DNA of 64,000 nucleotides from CAWHPS01 sp963831235 (lineage in GTDB: Bacteria; Fibrobacterota; OXYB2-FULL-49-7; JAEUSG01), in contig CAWHPS010000043.1 in the NCBI GenBank assembly GCA_963831235.1, forward strand, positions 124,001 to 188,000, in the 5' to 3' direction. Position 1 is the stretch's first letter. Each line of letters opens with the position of its first letter. The notes beneath the pieces were generated by a model. It made no database searches. It saw only the letters and a list, made by a program, of their open reading frames with translations, and had not been told where the DNA came from. Position numbers and translations under genes: made by a program. Shown here piece after piece: positions 27,879-38,896 of this stretch.

Positions 27879-28905
27879 ATGGCAATGAAAAAGAAAAAAA
27901 TCGGCAAACGCGAAACTCTAAAGGAATACATTCTAAACGAAATTCGACTAAGAAACTTAAAACCCGGTGATAAGATATATTCCCGAACAGAATTCATGAG
28001 GCGGTTCAGGTGTGCGCGTCCCACCGTGGATCATGTGATCACTGAGTTGATAGGGAAAAAGATACTTGTGGGTGAAAACGGCAGACGGAACCTACGTGGC
28101 CAGGCCGAAACTTAAGAGTACACGAACCATAATCGCCTTTGCCATGAATACACCTGTAAGCCGTTTCTATATGGGCAACGAGATGGCAAACAGTTTTATG
28201 GATCAGCTTAAAATGGATTTCAGTATGCAACAATTCGGTTACGAAGATTTGAAACAGCCGGAGTCATGGGAAAAATGCAAGGCAAACCGTGGTATTGTTT
28301 TTATACAGCCCGACATGGCACAGACACCGCTCCTCTACGAGGCGCAGTACCTGAAAATCCCGCATATTGTCCTTTACCGTGACCCTCCGGACTCCTCCTT
28401 CGTATGCATTGACAACTATGGTGCCATTGCAGCATTGGTGGACGACCTTTACAAGCGTGGCTGCCGGCGTATCGCGTTTGCAGGTACCCGGCAGGGCCGG
28501 TATCATTTCCAGGAACAGAGGTATGCCGGTTATCTGTGGGGGTTATTGAGAAACGGATTATTGTTTGATCAATCTATAGTGGGTCATGTTTATGAAGAAG
28601 ATAAGGCGCTATTTCTATCACAATTGTTCGAATCCGGAAACAGACCTGACGCTGTCATTGCCTGCGAGTTTCCTCTTGGCATTGTCATCAGTGCCGCAAA
28701 AGAAAAGGGATTGGAACCTGGCAGGGACTTTGTCCTCGCGAACCTGGATGAGGTGCCTGAAAACACTTATTCATTCAAAGTCATTTCGCCGGCAAGCATC
28801 ACGGAAAAGATTGGCCGCGAAGGGGCAAAAGCGTTCTTACGAATTCTCGATACGCCGGAGACCTTGATACGGAAATTCATTACACCTGAAATAATAGAAC
28901 AGTAA
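27879..28905 (+). pseudogene. GntR-HTH/LacI-type sensor regulator, one extra base
   Basis: The N-terminal frame (27879 to ~28082) is a GntR winged HTH (LKEYILNEIRLRNLKPGDKI, RTEFMRRFRCARPTVDHVI). The next frame (~28084-28905) starts at the standard linker DGTYVARP and is a periplasmic-binding-like sensor (VCIDNYGAIAALVDDLYKRG, IAFAG, PDAVIACEF). Dropping A28083 fuses them to ~341 aa. GntR-HTH plus LacI-like sensor is the architecture of sugar regulators such as AraR. It stands directly before the polysaccharide gene series, so it most likely controls it in response to a released sugar. Confidence 0.85.
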
Positions 28906-28952
28906 ATATATTGAGACAAGTACTGAACTTCAATAAAACAGGAGGTAAAATC

Positions 28953-31891
28953 ATGAAACGCATTCTTATGTTGACGCTCTTTGGCGGGCTTTTTGCCTGC
29001 GTAGGTGCCCAGGATTACGCAACCTATTTACTTGAAGCTAATTTTCGGTGGATTAAGCAAAACATTATTTCCGGATGGGAAAGAAACGGGGGCGGGGATC
29101 AGGCTATGGGAGATCTGTGTTTAATTAATGGCGCCACTTTGAAAAAGAACTTGGTTAAACAAACATCAGGCAGTATTGTTCTGGAATATCGGTTTAATGC
29201 TAATACAAAAGCGGATGGGATTTCATGGCAGCTGCGGGAAAAGGATGTGTCTGCAATAAACATTCTCACAAGTAATGGAAACCTATGCTATGAGAATTCC
29301 GCAGGCATCGCGGTTGCCCTTCAGCCTTTTATTGCCAACACGGAAATAGGCGTTAAAGTAGTGGCGGATATTTCCGCGAAAAAGGTGGACATATCCGTCA
29401 ATGGCGTGTTAAAGGCATCCAATGTGGATTTCAGAAACAGCGTAGGCGGTATTGATTGTTTTTATCTCACTACCATGAATGCGGGAACTCTTAATCTGAA
29501 TCTTCGAAATGTATATATCCATAAGGGATATATTGTAAACGAGCGGTTCATGGCAGGCGATGTGAATATCCCTGATGATTGGTCCCTAAATGACAGCGGG
29601 GGAACGGTGAGCGTGCTAAGAAATGAAGACGCCGCAATGCCGCCTGACTGTTACAGCATCAAACTTAACGATGCCAGTGTTTCGAAGAGCGTTTCACTTA
29701 CGAAAACATTCGCCTCGCAAAGCAATAAACTTGAGTTTGAGTACAAATTCATGCAGCCGATTAAAAGAGACGGTTTTGTTGCGGCATTAGGCAATGGAAC
29801 GCTACCCGCAATAAAAATTGTAACAGATAACGGTAACCTGTGCTATGAGACCTCCACTGGTGGAAAAATATCTGTGTGGGATGGCTACCTGTCCAATGTA
29901 TGGTACTTTGTCAGGGTGACTGCCGACTTGAGTGCCCATACCGCCGACATCTATATCAACGACATAAAAAGAGCCACTGGCGTGGGTTTTACAAATGCTT
30001 CTGTCAGCAGTGCGGATAAAGTCAGCTTTACGACATCTGCTACAGGAACGGATACGGTATGGCTGGATGATATTTTTGTTTATCCTTTCCAGCCTTATCC
30101 TGTTGATTATGTTCCGTCCCCAATACCAGTACCTCATGGGTCATATCGGGTTGGAGTCCAGGTTTGCAACTTGTGGAGGGAGGGAAATCATTTCGGGTGG
30201 GATTGGATATCAAGCGATCCGCCCGGACGCCTATAATCGGCTGTTATGATGAGGGCAATCCGGAAGTTGCCGACTGGGAGATTAAGTACATGGTGGATCA
30301 TGCGATTGACTGCTTTTTCCCATGCTGGTATAGAATCTTTTCGGGATCAGGACCTTTTAAGCAGAGCAGACAAAATTCAGGTTTGAATGCCTATCAACGC
30401 GCCAGATATTCTGATTTTCTCCATTATGCACTACTCATTGAATCAAACAGCCAAATGAAATCCATGGATGACTGGAAATATAATGTAGTGCCATTCATTA
30501 TCGAACACTATTTCAAGGATCCAAGGTATCTGGTGATTGATAATAAGCCGGTTCTGGCTTGTTATGAGGGGCTCCAAGGCACAGGAGACTATGGGGAGGC
30601 ATTGAATTATCTGAAGTCCAAATGCATGGAAATCGGTTTTGCCGGATTGACAGCAATAAATAATGCGCCGCATGGAAGCAGTGATGGACCGGTGGATGGA
30701 TTTGATTATACATATACTTATTGTCAGCTCTATAATCCTGAGAGCACCCCTCTTCATATCAGTTCACCGTCCGTGAACTGGGATGACAGACCCTGGAACT
30801 CAGGGTTGGGACCATATTTTGTCGGAATGGATGCACGGTCGAAAACGGATTATAAGAACCTGTTAACGGAGCAGAAGGCATGTATGCCTGGCAAAACAGG
30901 GTTGGCCCAAACCCTGCTTATGCTGGATAATTGGAATGAATACGGTGAGGGTCATTTTTTAGTACCCACAATGGAGCTTGGCTATCGCTATCTTGACGCA
31001 ATCCGGGAGGTGTTTGGAGATGGTTCAGCGCATACTGATTTAATGCCTACGCCGGAACAGAAAATGAGACTTAATTTTCTGTACCCGGGCCCGCCGGTAA
31101 TCCCCATTGACACTATACCAATGGATTCTTCGGATGTAGCTCTTGTCAACCGAGGGTTTGAATCACCGGTCATAAGCAGCTATCAATATCTGCCATCAGG
31201 TGCTGGTTGGACATTCACCTCAGGGGCTGGAATTGAGCGTAATGGCTCTGCTTTTGGAGCAGCCGATGCGCCTGAAGGGGCTCAAGCGGCTTTTTTACAA
31301 CGCAGGGGGAGTGTTTCACAAACAGCCGTCTTTGAGGAAGGTTCTTATTATATCTCTTTCAAAACTGCGAATCGGGATTTTGGAAATCAGACGTTTGATG
31401 TGTCCTTTGACAACAATAAAATCGGCACATTCACGCCATCCTCCAGTGTTAAATTTATCCGGTGTTCCACGAGCGTATTTACAGCCACAGCCGGTGAACA
31501 TACAATAACCTTTGCTGGCACAACAGAAGACGACAAAACTGCCTTTATTGATGCGATTTGTATTAAAAAGTATGGCGGTACGGCTGTGTCAGGGGTATCT
31601 CCGATCATCCAATACATGGAGCTTGCATCCATACCTAATCCGGCAAACCCCGTTGTATCCATTCATTATGCGCTGCCCTCCAATACCGGTGCCGTGTACA
31701 GGATATTCAACATGCAGGGACAATTGGTGTATAGCGCCATTCTTCAGGCTGGTTCTCAGGGTAAGCATGGTGTTTTGGTGTGGCAGGGTCAGGATTTACA
31801 TGGAAAGGCCATGCCGTCAGGGGTTTACACGGGGAGATTATCTTCAAGCAGCGAGAAGGTGCTCGTTAACAGGATGGTATTGTTGAAATAA
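28953..31891 (+). pseudogene. Secreted GH99/WbsX-like glycoside hydrolase with T9SS tail, one base missing
   Basis: The start at 28953 follows AGGAGG and begins a signal peptide (MKRILMLTLFGGLFACVGA). Two similar beta-sandwich repeats (~30-200 and ~210-385; NGNLCYE in each) precede the catalytic domain. The frame breaks near 30222-30227 (SSDPPG to TPIIGCYDEG) and continues to 31891, giving ~979 aa when one base is restored. The catalytic part has HFGWDWISSDPP, FPCWYRIF and LDNWNEYGEGH, typical of GH99-like/WbsX enzymes. Then follow a DUF642-like binding module (GFESP ... AADAPEGAQAAFLQRRGSVSQ) and a sorting domain (SIPNPANPVVSIHYALPS). It probably cleaves a polysaccharide endo-wise at the cell surface. 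Confidence 0.8.
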
Positions 31892-31941
31892 GGACTATAA
31901 GTTAAAGTGTTTATTGAAGTTTAAAAGAAAGGGTTATTTCC

Positions 31942-32994
31942 ATGTTGCGATTTCTATCACAAACCATCTTGTTCTTTGCCGTTTTATCATGCTTAGTTTC
32001 CGGTCAAGGAGTTGTTCTTGGCGATAAATTTGTTCCCAAAGACAGTTTTTTTGTTTTTATTTTTTGCGGCAACTCCGCGATGTCCGGCCGCGACTTATCA
32101 CCTGATAAGACACCGGATATCCACGCATGGAAATATGAAATGAGTCCTGCAAACTACAAATGGGAACCGGCAACCGAACCTCTTTGCCTTGATTTGTATA
32201 ATACCGGCGACAAAGGCGGTCCTGGAATGCCTTTTATAAAGCGAATGGTATTGGATTGTCCGGATCGATATTTTGGCGTCATGCAATTGTCCGGCTCCGC
32301 CTGGACATGTAGGGATAATTTCTCAAAAGGGAAAACGGCTTATAACGACATGATGGATAAGGCCAAAGCCCTCAAGAGCAATGTTACCATAGCCGCTATT
32401 GTTTCGATGTTTAACCTTGTTGAGGTCCAAAATTATGCAGGCGATAACAGTCTGGTTGACAACTACCTTCAGGACATTGAAAATATGGTTTCCGATATGC
32501 GTACTGACCTGGGAATGTCAGAACTCCCTTACCTGCATTCCGGTTACCCTGTCAATGCCGAAGGCGAATATGCAATCACCCTGCCTGAGACCCAAGCAAT
32601 TATAGCGGAGATAGGTAAGATTCCCGATAACATATCAAATTCTTTGGTCATACCTACTGACGGAATTACCATTTTTGATTACTCCCATTACGACCGCGCG
32701 GGGAACATGGCCTGGGGTGCGCGTGTCGCGGACAGCATCAAGTCTCACAATTGGGTTCCTGCAACCACAAATCGCGAAAAACCGGCATTAAAGGGTTCTG
32801 TTTTCGGAAGTCACCCTGCCATATGCAAGGTGTTGTTCGACGGCAGCAACTGGATGGGGCTTGGCAAATCAGTCTATTCCTTCAGCGTCTATTCGCTGAA
32901 CGGTAGAATCATTCCAGGAATAAAGGCTGGCCGGTTACGCGATACCAGGCTGCCGCCTGGCATATACCTTCTGCGTTCGGATGGCTTGAAATGA
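31942..32994 (+). CDS. Secreted carbohydrate acetylesterase-like protein (SASA/CE6, SGNH fold)
   Basis: 350 aa with signal peptide (FLSQTILFFAVLSCLVSG). The block FIFCGNSAMSGRD corresponds to the GQSNM-like nucleophile motif of sialate-O-acetylesterase/CE6 proteins, here GNSAM. VEVQNYA and the late DYSHYDRAGNMAWGARV supply the likely Asp/His partners. The C-terminal ~60 residues (YSFSVYSLNGRIIPG, LPPGIYLLRS) look like a shortened sorting domain. It should remove acetyl groups from a glycan. Its stop overlaps the next start by four bases (ATGA). Confidence 0.75.
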   Translation: MLRFLSQTILFFAVLSCLVSGQGVVLGDKFVPKDSFFVFIFCGNSAMSGRDLSPDKTPDIHAWKYEMSPANYKWEPATEPLCLDLYNTGDKGGPGMPFIKRMVLDCPDRYFGVMQLSGSAWTCRDNFSKGKTAYNDMMDKAKALKSNVTIAAIVSMFNLVEVQNYAGDNSLVDNYLQDIENMVSDMRTDLGMSELPYLHSGYPVNAEGEYAITLPETQAIIAEIGKIPDNISNSLVIPTDGITIFDYSHYDRAGNMAWGARVADSIKSHNWVPATTNREKPALKGSVFGSHPAICKVLFDGSNWMGLGKSVYSFSVYSLNGRIIPGIKAGRLRDTRLPPGIYLLRSDGLK

Positions 32995-34241
32995 AACCCA
33001 TGAAAACTTCATTGAATGGCATATTAGGCAAAGCGGCGGTTTCACCGGCAGTATTGGGCGGCTGTCTCCTTTTAGCTTCATTTTTCCATTTCAATAAAGT
33101 GGCCTTTATCGATTCTTTCGCTCCCTGTCCCACTCCCTGGGCGGCCATAGGGGGTTGTGGCGCAAGCAGCGGAAGCGCCACCAGCGATATGCAATTGAAA
33201 TGGATCGGCAGAGGAGTAACAGGGTCTCTTATAGATGCCGAGGTTGTCATGGGGCAGAACGTTCTACGGCAGAATCCTGACCAGAGCCGTGATACCAATT
33301 ATATTGCTAATGGACAAAACTACTATGGGAAGATCCGTTTGAAAACCAACTCCGTGTTATTCAGTTTATATTATCATCCTCCCAAACTAATGGATATAAA
33401 ACTTACTGTTCCATTTTTAATCAAGGAATGGCAGGCCGGTAGAACAGGGTCATTTGGGGATTTATCACTGGATTTCAGCAGGAAATGGGGAGAGAGCGCA
33501 AGCGTTGTTACGGCGCTGGTTTTTTCTTTTCCAACGGGTTATTATGATATAATGCAGGACAACCGCACTCCCTTATTGCCTGAGCAGCAGCCTGGCAGCG
33601 GATTATACAGCGCTTCGTTTCGGGTGAATTACACAATGGATCGTGATTGGGGAATCATTAATATTGGAGGCGTCTATTCCGCGGGATTGGCCGCAACTCG
33701 GATAGAAGAATACGGGTGGGATGAAAAGAAAAGCAGGCTCACCTTTGAAAGCGAGAAACTCGAATTTGCGCGCAAGGGCTGGGGTGTTATTAATAAGATG
33801 GGAGTGTTTACGCCTGATAATATCGGATTGTTTTTGGATGTCGGATATAAAACAGAAGCGCTTACACATGGCTTATGTATTTCTTATTCTTATCCTGTTG
33901 AAAAGTCCACAATGGAGGCATGGGCGACCAATAATTTCAGAGACACTACGGTGATAACAAAATTTCAAGCGCAACGCACTCTTGATTCCATGATGACAGT
34001 CAAAAGCAAGGATACAAAAGGCGTCATCATTACAAGGTCAAGCGACAGCACCTGGCAATACCTGACAAAAACAACCATGAATCAAAAAACGGTTCCATCC
34101 GTCACTATCCAATACAGCATCGAAAAAAGCGATATTACATTCCCGATGTTGCTTGGTTGGGATGTTAAACTCGATTATGACGATAAATTTCTGTTCGGCG
34201 GCTTTGCCGCGGGAATAGGTTTTAAGTTTCCTGTATATTAA
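32991..34241 (+). CDS. Predicted outer-membrane beta-barrel protein
   Basis: 416 aa. A hydrophobic N-terminal stretch (SPAVLGGCLLLASFFHF) could be a signal. The body shows alternating amphipathic strands rich in Tyr, Gly and Trp (GKIRLKTNSVLFSLYYHPPK, GIINIGGVYSAGLAATRIEEYGW) and ends FAAGIGFKFPVY with a terminal aromatic, as in barrels. It is co-translated with the esterase upstream and lies before the BNR-4 gene. It may be an uptake channel for oligosaccharides or a surface structural protein; no SusC/TonB plug is present. Confidence 0.7.
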   Translation: MKPMKTSLNGILGKAAVSPAVLGGCLLLASFFHFNKVAFIDSFAPCPTPWAAIGGCGASSGSATSDMQLKWIGRGVTGSLIDAEVVMGQNVLRQNPDQSRDTNYIANGQNYYGKIRLKTNSVLFSLYYHPPKLMDIKLTVPFLIKEWQAGRTGSFGDLSLDFSRKWGESASVVTALVFSFPTGYYDIMQDNRTPLLPEQQPGSGLYSASFRVNYTMDRDWGIINIGGVYSAGLAATRIEEYGWDEKKSRLTFESEKLEFARKGWGVINKMGVFTPDNIGLFLDVGYKTEALTHGLCISYSYPVEKSTMEAWATNNFRDTTVITKFQAQRTLDSMMTVKSKDTKGVIITRSSDSTWQYLTKTTMNQKTVPSVTIQYSIEKSDITFPMLLGWDVKLDYDDKFLFGGFAAGIGFKFPVY

Positions 34242-34279
34242 GGATATGATCGGTTTTATCTTAAAAAAAGTGAGGCGAT

Positions 34280-35983
34280 ATGTATTTAAAGCCCTTGGCA
34301 ATGTTGACTTCAATGATTTCTTTATTCCTGGTACTGGAAGCTGCTGTTGGAAACCCTGAATATATTGTCCGGGATTCCTTTCCCGTGGCACCTGTATTCT
34401 CGGCAACATATGTCGGCTTTACCCTTCTCACCGAAAACGGTCGCCAGTATGTGGCGTATTACGACACATTGCGGCGTATGACCATTGCCGCGAGGCGGCT
34501 TGAAGACATGGAATGGCAATATAAAATACTTCCCTCCACCTGGGAATGGGATAATCATAATTATGTGATATTGGCGCTTGACGACAGCGGCTATATTCAT
34601 GTGAGCGGGAACATGCATGTTGCCAACCTGGTCTATTTCCGATCCACACACCCGAATGACATCAGTGAATTTACCGCGCCCGGTATGGTGGGTTTGCTCG
34701 AGAATTCCGTAACCTATCCCATGTTTATAAAAAATAATGAAGGTCGTCTGATTTTTATTTACCGTGAAGGCGACTCCCAGAACGGCAGGACCATTATGAA
34801 TATATATGATGCATCCAATAAATCGTGGCAACGGTTTATTGCAACTCCTCTTTTTGACGGTTTGGGAAGTGCAAACGCGTACTTTTCAACCAGTATGAAC
34901 CTGCTTTTTTCTCCAACGGTATTCGTATCAGCCGAATATTACGATTACGCCAGATATGTTGACGGCTACTTTCATTTGTGCTGGATGTGGCGGAGCTTGT
35001 ACGATGGTTCCACGAACCGCGATATTTCTTATACGCGAAGCCTGGACATGGCGCACTGGGAAACAGCCGGAGGCGTTTCCATAGCACTGCCCATTACACC
35101 CAATACGGAAGGAGTCGTTATCGATGCCACGCCATCGGGCGGAGGCTTAAGCAATATGGGAGGATTTGGCGTGGGCCTTGACGGGTCATTGCGGCCGGTG
35201 GTTAGTTACACCCGATATGATGGTAATGGGTATAGCCAGATATACAATACCAGATACGAGAATGGCCAATGGGTCATCCACAAAAGCAGCGATTGGGCAT
35301 GGAGCTGGGACCTTTCAGGCGGCGGCGCCATGTCCAGTGACGTTGGCGCAGGTCCTGTAAAAATTTTGGCCGATGGCCGTTTGGTCCAGGATTACTGGAA
35401 CAAGGCGTATGGTCAGGGCGCCTGGAGATTAGACGAGGACAGTCTGGTTCCAATGGACAGCGTCTTTTTGCCAGGCTATCCGGCGTCCCTGTTGCAAATA
35501 CAATCCGCATTTCCGGAAATGGCGGTAAGATGGTCAACGGACCATGGTCAAAGCGTGGATATGTCAAACTTTTACAGAATACGATGGGAGACTTTATCCC
35601 TTAACCGGGATGCCCCGCGTAATCCACCATATCCCGAGCCGAGCCAGCTTATGGTCTATCAGTTTTATAATCCTTTTTTTGATTCGGGTCAGGAAGATAA
35701 TGAACCGGGGATTATGAGATCAGAAAACCTGGTGCTTTCCGCTTCGCCAAATCCTTTTAACTCGAATTCGCACATCAGTTATTACCTGCCGCAAAAGGAA
35801 GCTGTTTCATTAGTGCTTTTCAACCTGCAGGGGAAGATTGTCAGGGAACTGATAAACGGCGTGGTGCCAATGGGAAGGCATTCGGTGCATGTGGAGGCGG
35901 GAGGCCTGGCTTCCGGTATTTACATCTGCGAGCTAAAGAGTAACGTCACATCAAAACGGTTTAAACTGGTGCTGATGCGATAA
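34280..35983 (+). CDS. BNR-4 beta-propeller protein (possible polysaccharide lyase) with T9SS tail
   Basis: 567 aa with signal peptide. Residues ~45-450 follow the BNR_4 pattern: WEWDNHNYVILALDDSGYIH then VSGNMHVANLVYFRS, YPMFIKNNEGRLIFIYREGD, YFHLCWMWR. This superfamily includes the ulvan lyases PL24/PL25, whose active site uses a His like that in HNY; the GNMH motif is also kept. The end is a sorting domain (SASPNPFNSNSHISYYLPQK, LQGKIVREL, RFKLVLMR). Among GH105, GH78 and PL8 neighbours it is probably a lyase for a rhamnose/uronic-acid polymer; exact substrate open. Confidence 0.75.
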   Translation: MYLKPLAMLTSMISLFLVLEAAVGNPEYIVRDSFPVAPVFSATYVGFTLLTENGRQYVAYYDTLRRMTIAARRLEDMEWQYKILPSTWEWDNHNYVILALDDSGYIHVSGNMHVANLVYFRSTHPNDISEFTAPGMVGLLENSVTYPMFIKNNEGRLIFIYREGDSQNGRTIMNIYDASNKSWQRFIATPLFDGLGSANAYFSTSMNLLFSPTVFVSAEYYDYARYVDGYFHLCWMWRSLYDGSTNRDISYTRSLDMAHWETAGGVSIALPITPNTEGVVIDATPSGGGLSNMGGFGVGLDGSLRPVVSYTRYDGNGYSQIYNTRYENGQWVIHKSSDWAWSWDLSGGGAMSSDVGAGPVKILADGRLVQDYWNKAYGQGAWRLDEDSLVPMDSVFLPGYPASLLQIQSAFPEMAVRWSTDHGQSVDMSNFYRIRWETLSLNRDAPRNPPYPEPSQLMVYQFYNPFFDSGQEDNEPGIMRSENLVLSASPNPFNSNSHISYYLPQKEAVSLVLFNLQGKIVRELINGVVPMGRHSVHVEAGGLASGIYICELKSNVTSKRFKLVLMR

Positions 35984-36012
35984 GCAAGGTACATTTTATC
36001 CCTGGAGGCTAT

Positions 36013-38826
36013 ATGTTTATGAATGAAATTAAAATTCGGCCCATAAGTAAGCGGGGGTTGATACCCATGATTTTTATGGTCTTTCTTGTTGGAGGAATTA
36101 TTTCCAATGTCTTATCCGACGAACTCGACAGCATTGATTATCCGGCAAAAGCATGCGATCAGATACTGGCAACCAGGTCTCCTCAGAGTTTTACCTGGTG
36201 GTATTTTGACGGCCTTGTGATGGAGGGCATGTACCGTGTGTGGCAGAGGACAGGGAGGGACGCCTATTACGATTTTTTCAAGGCGTGGATAGACCAGTTT
36301 GTGACTGAAACAGGTCTTAATACCGACTACTCAAGCGGCCTTGATGTCATGCAGAATGGTTTTGCGTTGTGCTATATGTTCGAAAAAACCAACGAGCAGA
36401 AATATAAGACCTGCGCTGACCGGATAATGTCACGTCTGAATTCGTATCCACGGACAAGCGACGGCACGCCTGTGCATAACGCAGGGGCTTACGAATTATG
36501 GCTTGACGGATGCTGGGTGCTGGGACACTTCCTGAACAATTACGGCAAGGCCATCGGCGATAAAGCGTTCTGCGACAGTATGGCCGCATTCCAGGTTATC
36601 AATACCAACACGCACTGCTATGATCCTTCGGATAATCTGCCTTTCCACGAATGGAGTGAAGGTTATGGACATTCTCAGGAAAAGTGGTGCCGTGCCATTG
36701 GCTGGATAGTAATGGACATAGTGGAAATACTCGATACGATTCCTCAAAATCATCCGGAGCGGCAGGCTATCATCAGCATACTCACATCTTACTTCCGCGG
36801 TCTGATAAAATATCAGGACAGCGTAACCGGGTTGTGGTTTCAGGTGGTGACAAAGCCCGATGAACCAGGCAACTGGGTTGAACAGTCGAGTGCCTGCATG
36901 TACTCGTACGCCATGACCAAAGCCATTGAAAAAGGCTATGTGAGCGCCGCCGAATTCGGTTCTTGCGCGAAAAGAGCGTACCAGGGCATGATGGGAAATA
37001 CTCTGATGAATGCAAACGGATATCCCGATATTTACGGCACTGTTGAAGGAACATGCCTCGGCGACTTCTCTTATTATGTTAACATGCAGCAGCCCGTCAA
37101 CGACCCCCACGGCACCGGAGCATGGCTTATCTCCTGCGAGTATCAGAGGACAAGGCACGGCGCAAACATCAAAAGAATTTATCAGGCGGAAGAGGCCTTG
37201 TTTAATGGGACCGTTGAAAACGGTTACCGTGGATATACCGGATCCGGGTATGTGAACACCCCGAATACCCCAGGGGCATATATTCAATGGAATGTGTATT
37301 CAGCGGCTGCCGGGATCAGGCAGCTCACATTTCGATATGCGAACGGAAACTCAACTGCTGTAAAGGCGGATATAGAAGTGAACAACAAAGTCGCGGGGCT
37401 GCCGATAACTTTTAATCCGGGCAGATGGAACCAATGGCAGGCGCAAAGCATCCGCACCCGCTTTAAAGCCGGCAATAATACGGTCAGAATAGAAGGCGCG
37501 GAAGGGCTTGCAAATATTGATATGCTGGCCGTTGATTCAGCGCAGGCAGATTCTTCCGTATTGCTTCTGGTTACTCTAATTGATTCCGTGACACAACAAA
37601 AAGTCACTACTTCCGCTTCCGTTAAAATTCTTCAGTCCGGAACTGTTATTGATAGCGGTTTTGGCAGTAACGGCCTTTTGATGTTGTGTGGGAATTCCGG
37701 CGATTATACCATCAATGTTTCCGCTGCCGGTTATCTTCCCAAATCAGGCGTTCCGGTAGCGCTTTCCTTCAGCGACACCTCTTTTGTAACATCTCTTGTA
37801 ATTAAATGTACCAGGCAGGCCCTTGTTGGAATTGATATTCTGCCGGTTTTAATGAGCATGCCTTTCAATTGTCAGCAGATGGTTGACCTTTATGGTATAT
37901 ATTCCGACCAGACCCGGATTCTATTTGATGGGACGGTTGTTCCTGTCTGGTCATCCCGTTTACCTGGTTTAGTCAGCGTGAGTGGTTCCGGTTTGCTGAC
38001 AAGCAATACCCTTAAAGGCAATTGTTTTGTGGTTGCCGGCATAGCTCCACTTGGTTTTTCTGACAGCATTGAGGTGCATGTGATTGATATACCTATGGTG
38101 AGAAATTCCGGTTTTGAATCACCGCTTTTAACCTCTTATCAGTATAGACCCATTGATTCCGTATGGATTTTTATTGATGATGCGGGTATCGAACATAATG
38201 GAGATGCTTTTGCAGCAGCCGATGCGCCGGAAGGTTTGCAGGCGGCTTTTCTGCAGAGACTTGGATCCGTGTCGCAGAATATATATCTTGATTCCGGTTA
38301 TTATAGAATCAGATTCAAAGCCGCACAAAGACAGGACAATAATCAGACCATCAGTGTTTCACTGGATGAAACTGAAATAAGTTTGTTCACCCCGTCATCA
38401 GCGGATTTTGTGGAATATGTCACGGAATCTGTATTGGTTTTGTCGGGAACCCATCTGTTGAAATTCGCCGGGATGAATGAGAGTGGAGACAACACCGCTT
38501 TTATTGATGCAATAAGTGTGGAGATAAACGGCTTTACAGATAATGAGCCTGTGATAATTAAACCGGAAAACTTTGTGCTTGCTGCTTCGCCCAATCCTTT
38601 TAACCCATCCGCACAAATAAGCTATTGTCTGCCGCAAAGGGCCAATGTTTCATTGAGACTTTACGATCTGCAGGGAAAAATTGTCAGGGAATTAGTAGGC
38701 GGGATAATGTCAGCGGGGAGTCATACGGTTAAGTTGGAATCCGGCAAGCTGGCTTCCGGAATATATATCTGTGAATTAAAAAGCGGCGTCATAGTCAAAA
38801 GGCTTAAGCTGGTGCTGATGCAATGA
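36013..38826 (+). CDS. GH105-CBM35 unsaturated uronyl hydrolase with T9SS tail, copy A
   Basis: 937 aa. After a signal region (LIPMIFMVFLVGGIISNVLS) residues ~35-360 form an alpha/alpha-barrel of GH105 (YteR-like): WWYFDGLVMEGMYRVWQRTG, and AYELWLDGCWVLGHFL with the likely catalytic Asp near 165. Such enzymes remove the unsaturated uronic acid left by lyases. Next are a CBM35-like module (YQAEEALFNGTVENGYRGYT, ANIDMLAV), a carboxypeptidase-regulatory-like domain (~510-600), an Ig-like segment, a DUF642-like module (GFESPLLTSYQYRP, ADAPEGLQAAFLQRLGSVSQ) and a sorting domain. The large middle part is almost identical to the gene at 40124. Confidence 0.9.
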   Translation: MFMNEIKIRPISKRGLIPMIFMVFLVGGIISNVLSDELDSIDYPAKACDQILATRSPQSFTWWYFDGLVMEGMYRVWQRTGRDAYYDFFKAWIDQFVTETGLNTDYSSGLDVMQNGFALCYMFEKTNEQKYKTCADRIMSRLNSYPRTSDGTPVHNAGAYELWLDGCWVLGHFLNNYGKAIGDKAFCDSMAAFQVINTNTHCYDPSDNLPFHEWSEGYGHSQEKWCRAIGWIVMDIVEILDTIPQNHPERQAIISILTSYFRGLIKYQDSVTGLWFQVVTKPDEPGNWVEQSSACMYSYAMTKAIEKGYVSAAEFGSCAKRAYQGMMGNTLMNANGYPDIYGTVEGTCLGDFSYYVNMQQPVNDPHGTGAWLISCEYQRTRHGANIKRIYQAEEALFNGTVENGYRGYTGSGYVNTPNTPGAYIQWNVYSAAAGIRQLTFRYANGNSTAVKADIEVNNKVAGLPITFNPGRWNQWQAQSIRTRFKAGNNTVRIEGAEGLANIDMLAVDSAQADSSVLLLVTLIDSVTQQKVTTSASVKILQSGTVIDSGFGSNGLLMLCGNSGDYTINVSAAGYLPKSGVPVALSFSDTSFVTSLVIKCTRQALVGIDILPVLMSMPFNCQQMVDLYGIYSDQTRILFDGTVVPVWSSRLPGLVSVSGSGLLTSNTLKGNCFVVAGIAPLGFSDSIEVHVIDIPMVRNSGFESPLLTSYQYRPIDSVWIFIDDAGIEHNGDAFAAADAPEGLQAAFLQRLGSVSQNIYLDSGYYRIRFKAAQRQDNNQTISVSLDETEISLFTPSSADFVEYVTESVLVLSGTHLLKFAGMNESGDNTAFIDAISVEINGFTDNEPVIIKPENFVLAASPNPFNPSAQISYCLPQRANVSLRLYDLQGKIVRELVGGIMSAGSHTVKLESGKLASGIYICELKSGVIVKRLKLVLMQ
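36560..38583 (+). repeat. 2-kb direct duplication, copy A
   Basis: Matches 40635-42658 at a constant offset of 4075 bases. By eye the first ~450 bases differ at only a handful of sites and the stretch from about 37007 to 38580 shows no difference, while the sequence before 36560 and after 38600 diverges clearly. The pattern suggests recent duplication followed by, or created by, gene conversion. Confidence 0.9.
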
Positions 38827-38896
38827 ATTTTCAATGAATTAATCGGTACAGGTGACGTTGAATTCTGTTTGATACAATTAACAAGGAGATAGTGAA

